A stretch of 64,000 nucleotides of DNA from Ahaetulla prasina (taxonomy: Eukaryota > Chordata > Lepidosauria > Squamata > Colubridae). The DNA lies in the NCBI RefSeq assembly GCF_028640845.1, contig NC_080540.1, positions 164,567,252 to 164,631,251 of the forward strand, in the 5' to 3' direction. The notes below the pieces were generated by a model. It made no database searches. It was given only the letters and a program-made list of their open reading frames with translations, and had not been told where the DNA came from. A program made the translations under genes and the position numbers. This document shows positions 1 to 10,905 of this stretch, piece by piece (within the stretch, counting starts at the first letter, position 1; every line of letters begins with the position of its first letter).

Positions 1-14
1 GTTGGAGACCCCTG
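1..14. mobile_element. Right end of a palindromic hAT-like MITE, cut by the window edge
   Basis: The first 14 bases match the right terminus of the palindromic MITE found complete at 49222-49342, whose right end reads TTGGAGACCCCTG. Only the terminal repeat is visible, so this is a short-match call. Confidence 0.5.
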
Positions 15-769
15 CTCTAGAGCCTCTTTCCATTACAAAACATCCAAGAGGAAGAAACCGCTATGCAGCAAATATAGAGACTTAGTCTCAGTATTCTTCC
101 ATTCAATCTTTTAATTTAAACTCTTCTGCCAAATGTGTCTTATTCCTCTTCGCCAGGATGCTGCTTTTTAAAACAATTGGAATTGAACTTACTGGTTTTA
201 AGACTGATCGAAGTATGAGAAGACAAGCAGAAGAAGAATTAATAGGAGAAAAGGTGGAGGGAGTTTAAGAAAAATGTAGTTTTTATTCTGAACTTACTGT
301 CATTTCTTTCCCACAGCCCCCTGTGAAGATGGCAAAACATTTCACCAAACTCCACACGATCCTCATTTCACCCCATTCTTTTTTTGCAGCTCCCAAAGTA
401 TCACAATGGCTGAATACTGCCATAAAATTCTTCTGAACTGCAGTTTTCAGCCACTTGTCTTCCATGCATAAACCAGCTGGAAATGAAACCAGCCTAAGAA
501 ATCCTTCTCTAAACCCCTTCCTTTGCTTTGGCCACAATGATAGCCTGATCTTCTGACCAGCGTGTTTACCAAATAGGCCAACTAGTGGATTATCCTGTTT
601 CTTTATCCCTTCTGAGTGGGAAGACAAGGCAAGACAATTCAGTTTTACCATTTTTTCTGAGACATGGGCTACAAGGGGAAAGTGGCAGAATTTTTTCTCA
701 ATTTCCACTAGTCAGAAAAGTCAAGTGAGGGAGAAGTATCCATGATTGGCCATTGTTCCACCAATGAAC
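15..769. other. Non-coding stretch, presumed RARG intron
   Basis: No recognisable gene, RNA or repeat. The 141-residue open frame on the minus strand (283-708) has no family resemblance and is taken as chance. Confidence 0.5.
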
Positions 770-906
770 TTCACAAAAACAAAAGAAAAAAAGAAGGGGA
801 GGGGAGGGGAGAGAAGAGGAGAGTGGGGGAGAGGAGAACGGGAAGTGGAAACGGAAGGGGGAGGAAAAAAAGAAAAGGAAAGGAAAGGAAAGGAAAGAAA
901 AGAAAT
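770..906 (+). repeat. Purine-rich tract (A/G on the plus strand)
   Basis: About 135 bases are almost pure A and G, with GGGGA, GAAAG and GGAAA sub-repeats. Long open frames on both strands here are a by-product of the composition. Confidence 0.8.
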
Positions 907-1155
907 ACTAGAAGGTCCAGTTGAACTTGTAAAAATAAAATGCCTATGGAGAGAAGAGACCCAGCAGCTGGAGAGGCTGCAGTAGCCAGGTAGGATTGGG
1001 TGGGGTGAGGTGGGGGGTTGCTTACAAGGAATTGAAAAATAGCATGCAAACCAAACAGCATAGCTTGAACCAGCACAAGAGAGAAAAACACTTTTTTGAC
1101 TCACTGCCAGAAAACATGGGTGGAAGTTGTGTTAGCTGCTGGGAGTTGAGATGAT

Positions 1156-1226
1156 GTAGAAATAGTAGGTGACGCGTGAAGGTGACACATGAAATAAGTA
1201 GAAATAGTAGGTGATGCATGAAACAA
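1156..1226 (+). repeat. Imperfect tandem duplication, ~42-bp period
   Basis: GTAGAAATAGTAGGTGA begins at 1156 and again at 1198, followed by similar (GCGTGAA / GCATGAA) sequence. There are two copies, the second partial. Confidence 0.7.
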
Positions 1227-1315
1227 GGTGGAAGTGTGGATCTGCTGCAGAGTTGATCTTCATTAAAAATAGGCAACACATGAAAACTATATCCCAACCT
1301 TAAAATGGGTTTAAT

Positions 1316-1609
1316 CAGAAGTAGATTTCAGCAGGTTCGGACCAGTTTTGGAGAACCTGTGGCGGAAATTTTAAGTAGTTCAGAGAACCAGTAGTAAAAA
1401 TTCTGACTGGCTCCACTCTCATCTATTCTCTGCCTCCCAAGTCCCAGCTGATCGGGAGGAAATGGGGATTTTGCAGTAACCTTCCCCTGGAGTGGGGAGG
1501 GAATGGAGATTTTACAGTATCCTTCCCCTGCCACGTCCACCAAGCCATGCCACGCCCACTAAGCCACACCCACAGAACCGGTAGTAAAAAAAATTGAAAT
1601 CTACCACTG
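1316..1609. mobile_element. hAT MITE, family 1 (CAGAGGTGGGTTTCA ends)
   Basis: The ends are degenerate versions of the family terminus. The interior carries the family body: ACCGGTAGTAAAA near one end, two paired CCTTCCCCTG blocks, and CACGCCCA repeats. An exact 8-bp target duplication GGTTTAAT lies at 1308-1315 and 1610-1617, the length typical of hAT elements. No transposase is present. Confidence 0.88.
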
Positions 1610-1790
1610 GGTTTAATAGTTTGCGAAGCAAAGAAAACCATTCCAATCTATACTTCCTCCACAAAGAAAAATGGGGAAAATCTAGCCTCAACTTCTCTGT
1701 GTAATTGCTGAATCTACTGAGGTTCTTGAACTGTCCCCCAATAAGGTCCTTGGTTGGTCCTTGACCACCTAGAAGTCCACCCAAGTTCAA

Positions 1791-1816
1791 GAGCTGGGTT
1801 GAAGTCAACCCAGCTC
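1791..1816. repeat. Perfect 12-bp-arm palindrome
   Basis: GAGCTGGGTTGA, a 2-nt spacer AG, then TCAACCCAGCTC. The arms are exact reverse complements. It is not part of a repeat recognised elsewhere in the window. Confidence 0.85.
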
Positions 1817-2338
1817 TGGGTGCTATCAGAGCAGCACTTTGAGGGGAAAGTGTGAAGCATCTGTTCCTTCTCACTATTATAAGTGTTTTGTCATGGAAGG
1901 ATGAATGTAAATCTAAAGTTACATGCAGTATATAGCTCTACTCCCAAAGATTTCCCCATTGCTCCAGGAAAACTATATCCTAACCTTAAAATGGGTTAAA
2001 GCTCATGTACTAATTCTTCTAAGAATTGGCAAGTTGGAAACTACAGCTTGAAGATTTTAATGTTTGTGATGTGATAGGAATGTGATCTAGCAGGCAGACG
2101 GATCAGAGTTCTGCAGAAGTCAAATTTAAGTATTTAGGAAAGAAATGGAGTACCCCCTCCTTTCACCTCTGTATCCCCCAAGGTTTTTTAATTTCATTTT
2201 CAGGATCTGGAGCTCCTTCTGGCTGCAACATGGGAGGGAGGGAGGGAAAAATTAGCACTCCCCAGACCTTAGTCCGCCTTCCACTGGAAACTTTCCAATG
2301 ACCAAAGAGACTGAGATGTTGGAGTAAAAGTGGGAGGG

Positions 2339-2340
<2 letters not shown>

Positions 2341-2371
<31 letters not shown>
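2341..2371 (+). repeat. (GA)n microsatellite
   Basis: Uninterrupted GA dinucleotides, about 15 units. Confidence 0.95.
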
Positions 2372-2373
<2 letters not shown>

Positions 2374-3086
2374 GTACCAGCTCCACTTTTTTTCTGCCTG
2401 AGCCCTGTTTTCTCCTTCTAGATGAAATAATTATTTCCAGCTGCCCTGCCAGCTCATTTAGCTGGCCAAGAGGGAGTCCCAATTCATTTCAACACTGCAG
2501 ACCAAAGCAGGCCTCAAACGCTTGCAGTTCAGCAGGGAAGCAGCCGCAAAATGGCTTTGCTGCTTTAGAAATGGGAAGGGGGTTATTGTGTTCACAAAAG
2601 CTGTCGCCCCTATTCCAAAGATGTGCACTTTGGACTTGCTCAGAAGTACTTCCTTTACCGCCAGCACACTTATTCTTGGAATGAGCACCAAAAGGAGACC
2701 TACCGTTTAAGCCAAATCACATACACTGGGTAGTAGGGGAGTCCTTCTCAGCTTCATCTTATTGAAGTCCACCTCCTGCATCAGTTGGCTCTTTCTGTAT
2801 TTACAATCCCCATCACTCTTAGCAATACAAAATGGATGGCATCTGTAATTAAGCATATCTGGAAGATAGCAGAGTGGGGGAAGTTGTAAGAAACTGGGCA
2901 GATTATTTGGCCCATCTACGCCTGGTGCTGCCGATCAAAGTGCTAAGTACAAAGTGGTTTTTGTTTCCTATCTTGCATTGCCCCTCACAATGGCAAAGTT
3001 ACAACTTCCTTCTTCACCACCTCCGGGCTACCACCAGCGACAGGGCCTTGAACAGGGTCTTATTCTACAACACATGGAATTGCGTA

Positions 3087-3414
3087 CTGCAGTCCTCGAC
3101 TTAAAACCATTTGTTCAGTGACCGTTTGAAGTTGTAACAGCACTGCAAAAAAAGCAACTCATGATCAGTTTTCATGCTTACAACTGTTGCAGCATATCCA
3201 TGGTCACGTGGTCAAAATTCGGGTGCTTGGCAAAGGGGATTTTTTATTACAAATGCGCTATCCTGTGACCATTTGTGACCTTCCCAGCTGGCTTCTAACA
3301 AGCAAAGTCAATGGAGAAAGCCAAATTTGCTTAAAAACCACACGATTCACTTAACAATGGCAGTGATTCATTTAACAACTGTGGCAAAAAAGGTAATAAG
3401 TTCAGGACTACCAA
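3087..3414. mobile_element. TA-flanked MITE, CAGGTAGTCCTCGACTTA family, copy 1
   Basis: The termini resemble CAGGTAGTCCTCGACTTA and its reverse complement, with TA on both sides. The interior has the family phrases for 'not in own strand' repeats such as ACTTAACAA and TTCACTTAA. TA target sites and the CAG start suggest a Tc1/mariner-pogo (Tigger-like) MITE; the superfamily is inferred from ends only. Five more copies occur in the window. Confidence 0.75.
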
Positions 3415-3605
3415 TAATAATAATAATAACAACCACATGAGTAATATTATTAATAGTAATATTATATTACATTTAATATTAGCATATGAAGCTGCATTAC
3501 AGAAATAATAACTGGTTCTAATAGACTAGATGATTTTGAAAACTGCAATAGAAGGAAGACCAACGTCAATGTAACTTGGGATTGATTACAAAAACACACC
3601 TGATT

Positions 3606-3890
3606 CAGAGGTGGGTTTCAGCAGGTTCTCACCAGTTCTGGAGAGCCGGTAGCGGAAATTTTGAGTAGTTTGGAGAACCAGTAGTAAAAATTCTGACTGG
3701 CCCCGCCCCCATCTATTCTCTGCCTCCTGAGTCCCAGCTGATTGGGAGGAAATGGGGATTTTGCAGTTACATTCCCCTGGAGTGGGGAGGAAATGGAGAT
3801 TTTACAGTATCTTTCCCCTGCCACACCCACCAAGCCACGCCCACAGAACCGGTAGTAAACATTTTTGAAACCCAACACTGATCTGATTCC
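3606..3890. mobile_element. hAT MITE, family 1
   Basis: Begins CAGAGGTGGGTTTCAGCAGG and ends with a degenerate CCCAACACTG. The flanking octamers ACCTGATT and ATCTGATT match at 7 of 8 positions, as an aged hAT target duplication. The body matches the copy at 1316-1609. Confidence 0.88.
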
Positions 3891-3954
3891 CTGCCACATG
3901 ACTGGATAAACAAGAGCCTCGAAATAACAGGAGTCACTCGAAACATCAGAAGCT

Positions 3955-4624
3955 TTGGGCAAAGGTCAATGGCACAATAGAAGACACGGTTGCTGGTTAG
4001 TGGCAATAGACTTGGAAAGGTTAACATTAAGAGAGGAATCTTTCAAGGACACTCACTATCATCACTACTGTTTGTCACTGATTCCTCTATCAACAATACT
4101 GAACAAGTCAGGCCATGCCTATGAAACATCAGAAACATCTGCCAGGCTATTCCACCTCCCTTACATGGATGAACTAAAAATATATGGAACAACATCATCT
4201 TAAACAGAATACCGTAGCTGCTCAACACCTTCTGAATATACAATCAAGAAATAGCAACGGAGTTTAGACTGGACAAATGTACTACCCTCACCATCATCAG
4301 GGGGAAAAATAGCGAAAATTGAAGGAATAAAGATGCCCCAGGGAAATAACATCAGGAGTTTGGATGAAGACGGTTGTTACAAACCTTGGGCATCCTTCAG
4401 GCCGACAATGTCAAGCACACTGAAGTCAAGAAGAAGATCAGAAGTGAATACATCATCAAAGTGAAGAAGATCTTAAAGTCCAAACTCAATGGAAGAAATA
4501 CCATCAAGGCAGGAAACACCTAGGCAATTCCAGTCATTAGACAGACAGCTGGTACAGTGAATTATTGGACTCAAGCAAAATTAAAAGCCCTGGATAGGAA
4601 GACCAGAAAAATAATGAAAATGAA
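3955..4624 (+). pseudogene. R4/Dong-like non-LTR LINE reverse-transcriptase relic
   Basis: Plus-strand frames give pieces of a LINE reverse transcriptase. The 82-residue frame 3955-4203 contains SLIPLSTILNKSGHAYETS followed by YMDELKIYG, where the catalytic YxDD box appears as YMDE (4162-4173). Further along, other frames give a GCYK-LGILQADNVKHTEVKK-like stretch and a WTQAKLKALDRKTRKIM stretch, phrases I associate with R4/Dong-clade elements from memory of the family. It is broken by stops and frameshifts. It stops where the A/T tail of an L2 element begins at 4627, so the L2 probably landed in it. The RT call is firm; the clade is moderate. Confidence 0.65.
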
Positions 4625-4626
4625 TC

Positions 4627-5435
4627 ATTTATTTATTTATTTATTTATTTATTTATTAAACTTTTATACCGCCCTTCTCCCGAAGGACTCAGGGCGGTAT
4701 ACAGCCTTCATTTAAAACAATTAATATACATATTAAAATAACAATTAAAAAGCTTATTCAATAAAAGGCCGAAATTAAAACCGTCCAATTGACCATATAA
4801 AATACCCAGTAAAATTACAATTAAAAATTAAAAATTAAAAATTTAGAATTTAAAAATCAGGCCAGTCCCGCTTGAATAAATAGATAAGTTTTCAGTTCCC
4901 GGCGAAAGGTCCGAAGGTCAGGCAATTGGCGTAAACCGGGGGGAAGTTCGTTCCAGAGGGTAGGTGCTCCCACAGAGAAGGACCTTCCCCTGGGGGCCGC
5001 CAGCCGACACTGCTTGGCGGACGGCACCCTGAGAAGACCCTCTCTGTGAGAGCGTACGGGTTGGTGGGAGGCATGTGGAAACAGCAGGCGGTCCTGTAAG
5101 TACCCGGGCCCTAAGCCATGGAGCGCTTTGAAGGTGGTAACCAAAACCTTGAAGCGCACCCGGAAGACCACAGGTAGCCAGTGCAGACTGCGCAGGAGTG
5201 GTGTTACCCGGGAGCAACGTGGTGCTCCCTCAATCACCCGCGCAGCTGCATTCTGGACTAACTGAAGTCTCCGAGTACACTTCAGGGGTAGCCCCATGTA
5301 GAGAGCATTGCAATAATCCAGTCGAGAAGTGACGAGAGCATGAGTGACCGTGCATAAGGCATCCCGGTCGAGAAAGGGGCGCAACTGGCGGACCAGGCGA
5401 ACCTGGTAAAAAGCTCTCCTGGAGACGGCCGTCAT
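4627..5435 (-). mobile_element. L2-clade LINE, 5'-truncated 3' portion with intact C-terminal frame
   Basis: On the minus strand, 5435-4857 is one open frame of 192 residues for the C-terminal part of an L2-type ORF2 protein. Typical phrases are VTSRLDYCNALYMGLP, LQLVQNAAARVI, LHWLPVVFRVRFKVLV and APTLWNELPPGLRQLP. The 3' UTR has the CCGCCCTGAGTCC hairpin-like end and a TAAA-type tail, seen as (ATTT)n at 4627-4658. The catalytic RT core is missing through 5' truncation at about 5435. The frame is uninterrupted, which suggests moderate age, and similarity to the copy at 10906-12735 is high. Confidence 0.88.
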
Positions 5436-5568
5436 GTCCTTCCTCCATGTAGCAACGTTGACAGATTCAACTTATGGGCATGCAGTGTTGCAAATACATC
5501 AGATGGTTGAAAGACAAAAATATTGGAAGAATGTCTGAAGGACAATGAAGAAGATGCACTGAATAGAA
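5436..5568. other. Short unassigned stretch between two LINE ends
   Basis: No family recognised. It may be the continuation of the sequence that hosts the L2 insertion. Confidence 0.4.
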
Positions 5569-5825
5569 CAGAGTAGAGTAGAGTAGAGTAGAGTAGAGTA
5601 GAGTAGAGTAGAGTAGAGTAGAGTAGAATAGAATAGAATAGAATAGAATAGAATAGAATAGAATAGAATTTTTTATTGGCAAAGTGTGATTGGACACACA
5701 AGGAATTTGTCTTGGTGCATATGCTCTCAGTGTACATAAAAGAAAAGATACCTTCATCAAGAATTCTAAGGTACAACACTTAATGATAGTCATAGGGTAC
5801 AAATAAAGCAATCAAGGCTTATTGA
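5569..5825 (-). mobile_element. CR1/L3-type snake LINE 3' end with pentanucleotide array
   Basis: Read on the minus strand, the element ends CAAGACAAATTCCTTGTGTG, then a TTGGCCAATAAA-like signal, then a long ATTCT/ACTCT array (5570-5668 on plus as AGAGT and AGAAT units). CR1/L3 LINEs that seed AATAG/ATTCT microsatellites are described for snakes ('Snake1' type). The array has two homogenised halves, AGAGT then AGAAT. The element is 5'-truncated near 5825. Confidence 0.85.
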
Positions 5826-6573
5826 ATACCAAAGAGAAGAAAGTGGACTACAAGAAAGACCAAATGAAGACCAGAAAAGAGACACTGAAAGGCAAAGATA
5901 CCAATAATAAGAGGCATCTAGGGTATAATCTCAAAACATCTGGAGCACCATTTGAACACACTGAACACTAGCAGCACTGATGAATTTACCATCAGTCAAT
6001 TGCAAAAGACAGTTTCCTTGCAACAGCCTGCAATCTCCTGCCACGATACCTTTAATACCATCAAATATCAGCATCTGCTTATCCCAGGTTCTTGGGAAGA
6101 ACTTGATAGGTGGATAAAAATGCCAAATGCCAAATCCAGTGTAAACATCTAGATGACATTCTCCTTCCCCCCCTCCCCCATCATACAAGCTGGGTTCAAG
6201 AACAAAAAAAGAGAGATGGCTATTCAAATCTGGAACGTAACTAGAAGTTGCAGCTACCCTGATTCCTGCTATACAAGGACAGCTAAAGCTATATCACAGA
6301 TCACTGGGATGGAATCTGGAAACCAGTTTGCTGTAGCTCTCAGGGCAGTAAGGAAAAAGTGCAGGTCCAGTTAGTTGGTTGTGTTAATTGGCTTTGAATT
6401 CTAAGTTGTAATTGGGCAAGGCTATAAGATGAGAGCAGGAGAAAGAGTCCTGAATAAAAAACCATTCAAAGAGCAGGAAGGAGCTAATCAGAGAAACACT
6501 TTTGGGAAGGTTACAGCAAATAGATACTTATACCAGTGCAAAGAGAGCACTGAACTTTTCGAAAGAACTATTC
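5826..6573. other. Unassigned stretch, pre-insertion host of the L1 at 6591
   Basis: No gene or RNA recognised. It contributes 54 codons upstream of the L1 that happen to be in frame with the L1 reading frame. Confidence 0.4.
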
Positions 6574-7496
6574 AAGACTACAGGAAAAACGCAATAGAGA
6601 ATATAAATATAGAACAGAAACAGGAAATGATTACTTATAAAGAACTTTTGTATGCTGAAGGAGGTAGATTGCAATTAAAATCATTACAGGTATTAAATGA
6701 AGAAGGGAGGAATTATACTTGGTTTCAATATGGGCAAATAAGTGCTAGATGGAAAGAAGATCAAAAAATTGGTATAATGCAAAGGGAGGAAAATTTAATA
6801 AAGCAAATTAGAAATCAGACCCAGGAGCATATAAAGAGATTGTATAATGTGTTGCTTGAAATAGATTCGGAAAAGGATTTGGTAAAGGATTGTATGATAA
6901 AATGGGCACAGAATATTCAGGAACCAATAATGTTGGAAACATGGGAGAAAATTTGGGTTAGAAATGTTAAGTTTACACAAGCACAGAATTTAAGGGAAAA
7001 TTTTTATAAGATGTTTTATAGATGGCACTTAGATCCCAAAAAATTATCATGTATGTATCCTAATATCCAAGCGAAATGTTGGAGGTGTGATTGTGATGAC
7101 GCTACATATTTTCATATTTGGTGGACTTGCAAGAAAATTAAGGTCTTTTGGATAAGAATTTGGTGGATTATTCAAAATGTACTGAAGAAGAAGATAAAGT
7201 TCCTGCCACAATTTTTCCTTTTGGGAATTATAACGGATTGTACAGGGATTGAGACTAAATTGATTCTGAATTTAATAACAGCAGCAAGACTGTTGATTGG
7301 ACAATACTGGAAGAAAGAAGAGATACCTACAATAGAAGAATGGATATTGAAAGTTATTAATTTGGCTGAGATGGCTAAAATCTCAGCTTTTTTAAAAGAC
7401 AATACGCAGGAAAGATATTTGATTGAATGGAAAAGATGGATTGATTATCTACAAAACAGATATCAGATTAAGAAATATCAGATTGCCTTTGAATAA
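6429..7496 (+). pseudogene. L1 ORF2 C-terminal frame fused to 54 host codons
   Basis: A 355-residue open frame. Residues 1-54 come from host DNA upstream of the L1, and L1 sequence starts at residue 55 (6591). The L1 part is the ORF2 C-terminal domain, with the cysteine-histidine cluster CWRC...(H)...C (CWRCDCDDATYFHIWWTC), preceded by FYRWHLDPKKLSCMYPN. That matches the conserved C-terminal segment of vertebrate L1 ORF2 proteins. Endonuclease and reverse-transcriptase domains are absent. The chimeric start is accidental; there is no evidence of expression. Confidence 0.85.
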
Positions 7497-7720
7497 TTAG
7501 AAAGTTATTTTATGTAATGGGGAGGGGGTTGGGAGATGAAAAGCTTTGGATGTGGTTATTTGGATTGGAAGGGAAAATTTTATTCTATGTTTGGTTTATG
7601 TATAACAATACCTTGTGATTGACCCGGGAAGCCGGGGAGGGGGAAGGGGTTTTTGGGAGGAGGGGGAAAAAAGGGGGGAAAATGTTTTTGTTTTTTAAAA
7701 CTCTTTCAATAAAAAAAAAA
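6591..7720 (+). mobile_element. 5'-truncated L1 LINE with exact 15-bp target duplication
   Basis: The insertion is bounded by GACTACAGGAAAAAC at 6576-6590 and again at 7721-7735. It carries the last third of ORF2, a G-rich 3' UTR (about 7520-7680) and an AATAAA followed by a poly-A tail (7709-7720). These are standard hallmarks of target-primed reverse transcription. The exact duplication and open frame indicate a fairly young copy. It is 5'-truncated and cannot be autonomous. Confidence 0.95.
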
Positions 7721-7740
7721 GACTACAGGAAAAACAAAAC

Positions 7741-9600
7741 TTTTACTCATATGTGCTAGATATACATAAATGACAAAATCTATTAGCAGCCTTTGTTACA
7801 GCCTGTTTGTTTTAACCTAGAAGCTTTAGGCACAGATCTTCAGATGATACATGCATATGAAATGTATTTGAATGTAAGCAGCTTGGGTTGGTAATTGGAC
7901 TGTTAGTCTGAGCTCGGAGCTTGGCAGTTTGGTTGCATATACAACATACGTGCATATACAATGCCAGTTGTTCCATTAATACCCACTAGAGGGAGAACTG
8001 CTATAATGATAAGTGCCATCCAGATAGGCACCAAACACAGAGAGCCATCTAAGTCCGCTTTCACCAACCTGTTGATATTCTTTTTCCAAAGTAGATATGC
8101 TAAGCCACAATTGCCAGTTCTGAAAACTGTGTGCCATTTCATCACACTTTCTAAGGATAGTTATCTCTGTCTTAAGACAAATGACCTAAAACATCTGTTA
8201 GAAATGCTAAAAAAACAACAACAAAAAAACCACTACGTTGAAAGAAAATCTTTTTTCATTGGAACAAAACTTCTTGAATGTTTAGCTGGGATTTTAAAAC
8301 CTTTCTTTTTGTCCGCTACCTATTAACGCACTCAGCCTCAGAGATAGACGACACATGAGCTCTGCTGATCTAATGGACAATGGTCTCTTTAAATGTTTTG
8401 CCCTGTTTCTAGCATGCTTGTAATACATTTGGCAATTGCCAACATCACCCACTTCTTTTATCTTTTGCGATAACAGCTTCTCTTAAAGGCTCATTTATCT
8501 TCATAACACTACTCTGACTTGTTTGCAAACAAAGGCATTATTTAACTATACACCCACAGAGACAGGAGGGAGAGCTAGTGATGTGTGTTCAGACTCCCAA
8601 CTACGCTCCTAACTCTTGCTCAGTCATGTGCAAGAAAACAGAAATGCTGTCATGGGCACCCAACTTTTTGCCTCTTCAGGGACAAATGCACACGTGTGTG
8701 TGTGTGTGCAGTGTGCATGAGTGTATAAAATACAAATATCCTCTTGTGATGTATAAAAGTTCTTATTGCTTCTACTCCTTCTAATTTGGGAATATGGACA
8801 TTTCATTCATTCTGTAACCCAGAAATTTACTAAAAGTCGTTTTGAGGAATATTCCTGTCATGTGAGAAGCCCTCACTGAGCTTGAGGTCTTTGCAAACTG
8901 GTATCCAATCAATGAATGCACTGTAAAACAAAAATCACTATATGCTTTCATTCACTGAAGCTTACACTACAGCAGAGGCAGACAAATTTCAGGCACGTAG
9001 GAATCTGGTCGAAAACAGCAACAAATCAATGATGAAGCTGTACGTACAGTAAAGCAGAAAACCCATTTTCTTCTTTTCCTTCTTTAGCTACCCGTTTTAG
9101 GATGTCATACAACTCAAATATAAACGGAGCTCTGATCTGTCTCAGCTCAGGAATCCTAAAGCAACATTCCAAAACTGACTAGTAAAGACTTGATCAAAAT
9201 CTACCTCTAATGATACTAATATTTTACAGGTGAGAACCGTAAAACTAAATTACATGAGCAATTAGCAGAAGTTTAACTATGTCAGAGTTTGCTTTTTTAA
9301 AAAAAAAAAAACTGCAACTCTTCTCGCAGTTATTAAAACTGTTTGAAAAAGGTAGCCCTTGAAATTCTCCTGCAGGTTAGCAGGCTATTTTTTGCCTATC
9401 TTTATTCTACTGGCACCTTCCTTTTTTGTCTGTCTCACAGCAGTGATATTAAGATTAAAGTGTCTCTGCCTCTTGGAAAGCATAATGTGCCATCTCAGTA
9501 CACTCCAAATACAAATATCTTCCAAATAAGATGATCCAGAATGCATGCATTTTGTTCAGTTGATTGTTCTCTTCAGTTCAGAATAAATGCAAGGATAGCA
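7741..9600. other. Non-coding stretch without recognised features
   Basis: No convincing exon, RNA gene or known repeat. It holds a short (GT)n run near 8694-8709 and small chance frames on both strands. Presumed RARG intron. Confidence 0.5.
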
Positions 9601-9833
9601 TTAGCCATGGTGGGGCAGTAGTTAGGAGGCAGTATTTCGGGCTATCTCCTGCCACAGTCAGGAGTTCGATCCTGACCAGCTCAAGGCTGACTCAACCTTC
9701 AATCCTTCCAGGGTTGGTAAAATAAGGACCCAGATTGTTGGGGGCAACATGCTGACTCTGTAAACCATTTAGAGGGGGCTCTAAAGCATTATGAAGCAGT
9801 ATGTAAGTCTAAGTGTTATTGCTATTGCTATGT
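9601..9833 (+). mobile_element. tRNA-derived SINE with L2-like 3' tail, copy 1
   Basis: A tRNA-like head (TGGGGCAGTAGTTAGG as box A-like, GGAGTTCGATCC as box B) is followed by CTCAACCTTC and by an AAACCATTTAGAG...AAGCAGTATGTAAGTC tail resembling the L2 3' end. It ends in TATTGC repeats. Confidence 0.8.
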
Positions 9834-10023
9834 AGTATTGCAAGCTAACTCTGCCCACTATTAGGAGTTCGATCCTGACCGGCTCAAAGTTGACTCAGCC
9901 TTCCATCTTTCCGAGGTTGGTAAAATGGGGGTTCAGATTGTTGAAGAACAATATGCTGATTTTGGAAACCACTTAGAGAGGGCTATAAAGCATTGTGAAG
10001 TGGTATGTAAGTCTATTGTTATT
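9834..10023 (+). mobile_element. tRNA-derived SINE with L2-like tail, copy 2
   Basis: Directly follows copy 1 in the same orientation, with the same box B (AGGAGTTCGATCC) and the same L2-like tail ending AAGTCTATTGTTATTG. The head is shorter. The pair looks like insertion of one copy into the tail of the other. Confidence 0.78.
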
Positions 10024-10656
10024 GTGGAACAGATGCAGAATAAAAGGCAGAGGCTAAACCCAGAAGGGAAAAAATGGAAAAGCTTCTGATTTCTGTGTCC
10101 CAAAGTTTAAATTTTACCACACTAGAACAAGATCATATTTCCTTGAAACAAAAAATGATGGTAGCATTTTCTGACTGTTTTGTATTTACAGCTGGCAAGG
10201 ACTAAATTTTACCAGCTTCAACAGACATTTTTGTGGCTTAGCACTCCTAAATGATAAGCTATTGTTTTTCATCCATGCACTGAAAACTTGCACTGCGGCT
10301 TATGAAAGATGCATATTCGTACTTTTCCTGAGGATTTTCTTGTAAAGTTTTAGAAGTTTGATTAGCATGGGAGGCAAAGTAGATTTTGAACTATAGACAA
10401 AATATCCACAACAGTAATAATCAGTTTCTCAAAGCCTAAAATGTTCTACCTAATTAAAGAAAACCTCTCCTACTTTCTTAGATTAGTATAGCAAGTCCTG
10501 CTGGTTTGTGGCAGCTCTTTCTACAGTTGCCAAATGTTCAGGATCTCAGTTTTTGTGGCGCTGTTGCTATAGAATTCTCTCCATTTAAGAGGCTACTAAA
10601 TCAGTCTGTCTAGGCCTTGGGAACAAGTCCTCTTTTAAGAAACACTTGAAAAACTA
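10024..10656. other. Non-coding stretch without recognised features
   Basis: Nothing recognised on either strand. Confidence 0.45.
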
Positions 10657-10905
10657 CAAGTAGTCTTTAAATTATTTAGTGACCTTTTGAAGTTACAACA
10701 GACTATCAGAACTTCAAATCTCAATTGTAAATAACTTGGGGTTATTTACAATTGGGATTTGAAGTTTTGATCGTCAGCTCCATGATCCCCTGTGAGTCAC
10801 ATGACCCAACTTCCAGCACTCAGTCACATGACTGGATGGATAGTTGCATGCAGCCTCCTGAAATCACATAACCATCTTTTACGATGGTTTTCCCCAAACC
10901 CAGCA

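Noticed and set aside
721..1104. Minus-strand frames of 106-127 codons rich in Ser, Pro, Phe
   Set aside because: They are translations of the purine-rich tract at 770-906 and its flank.
5600..5670. Possible CRISPR-like or satellite array
   Set aside because: A pentanucleotide microsatellite at a LINE tail, with no spacers.
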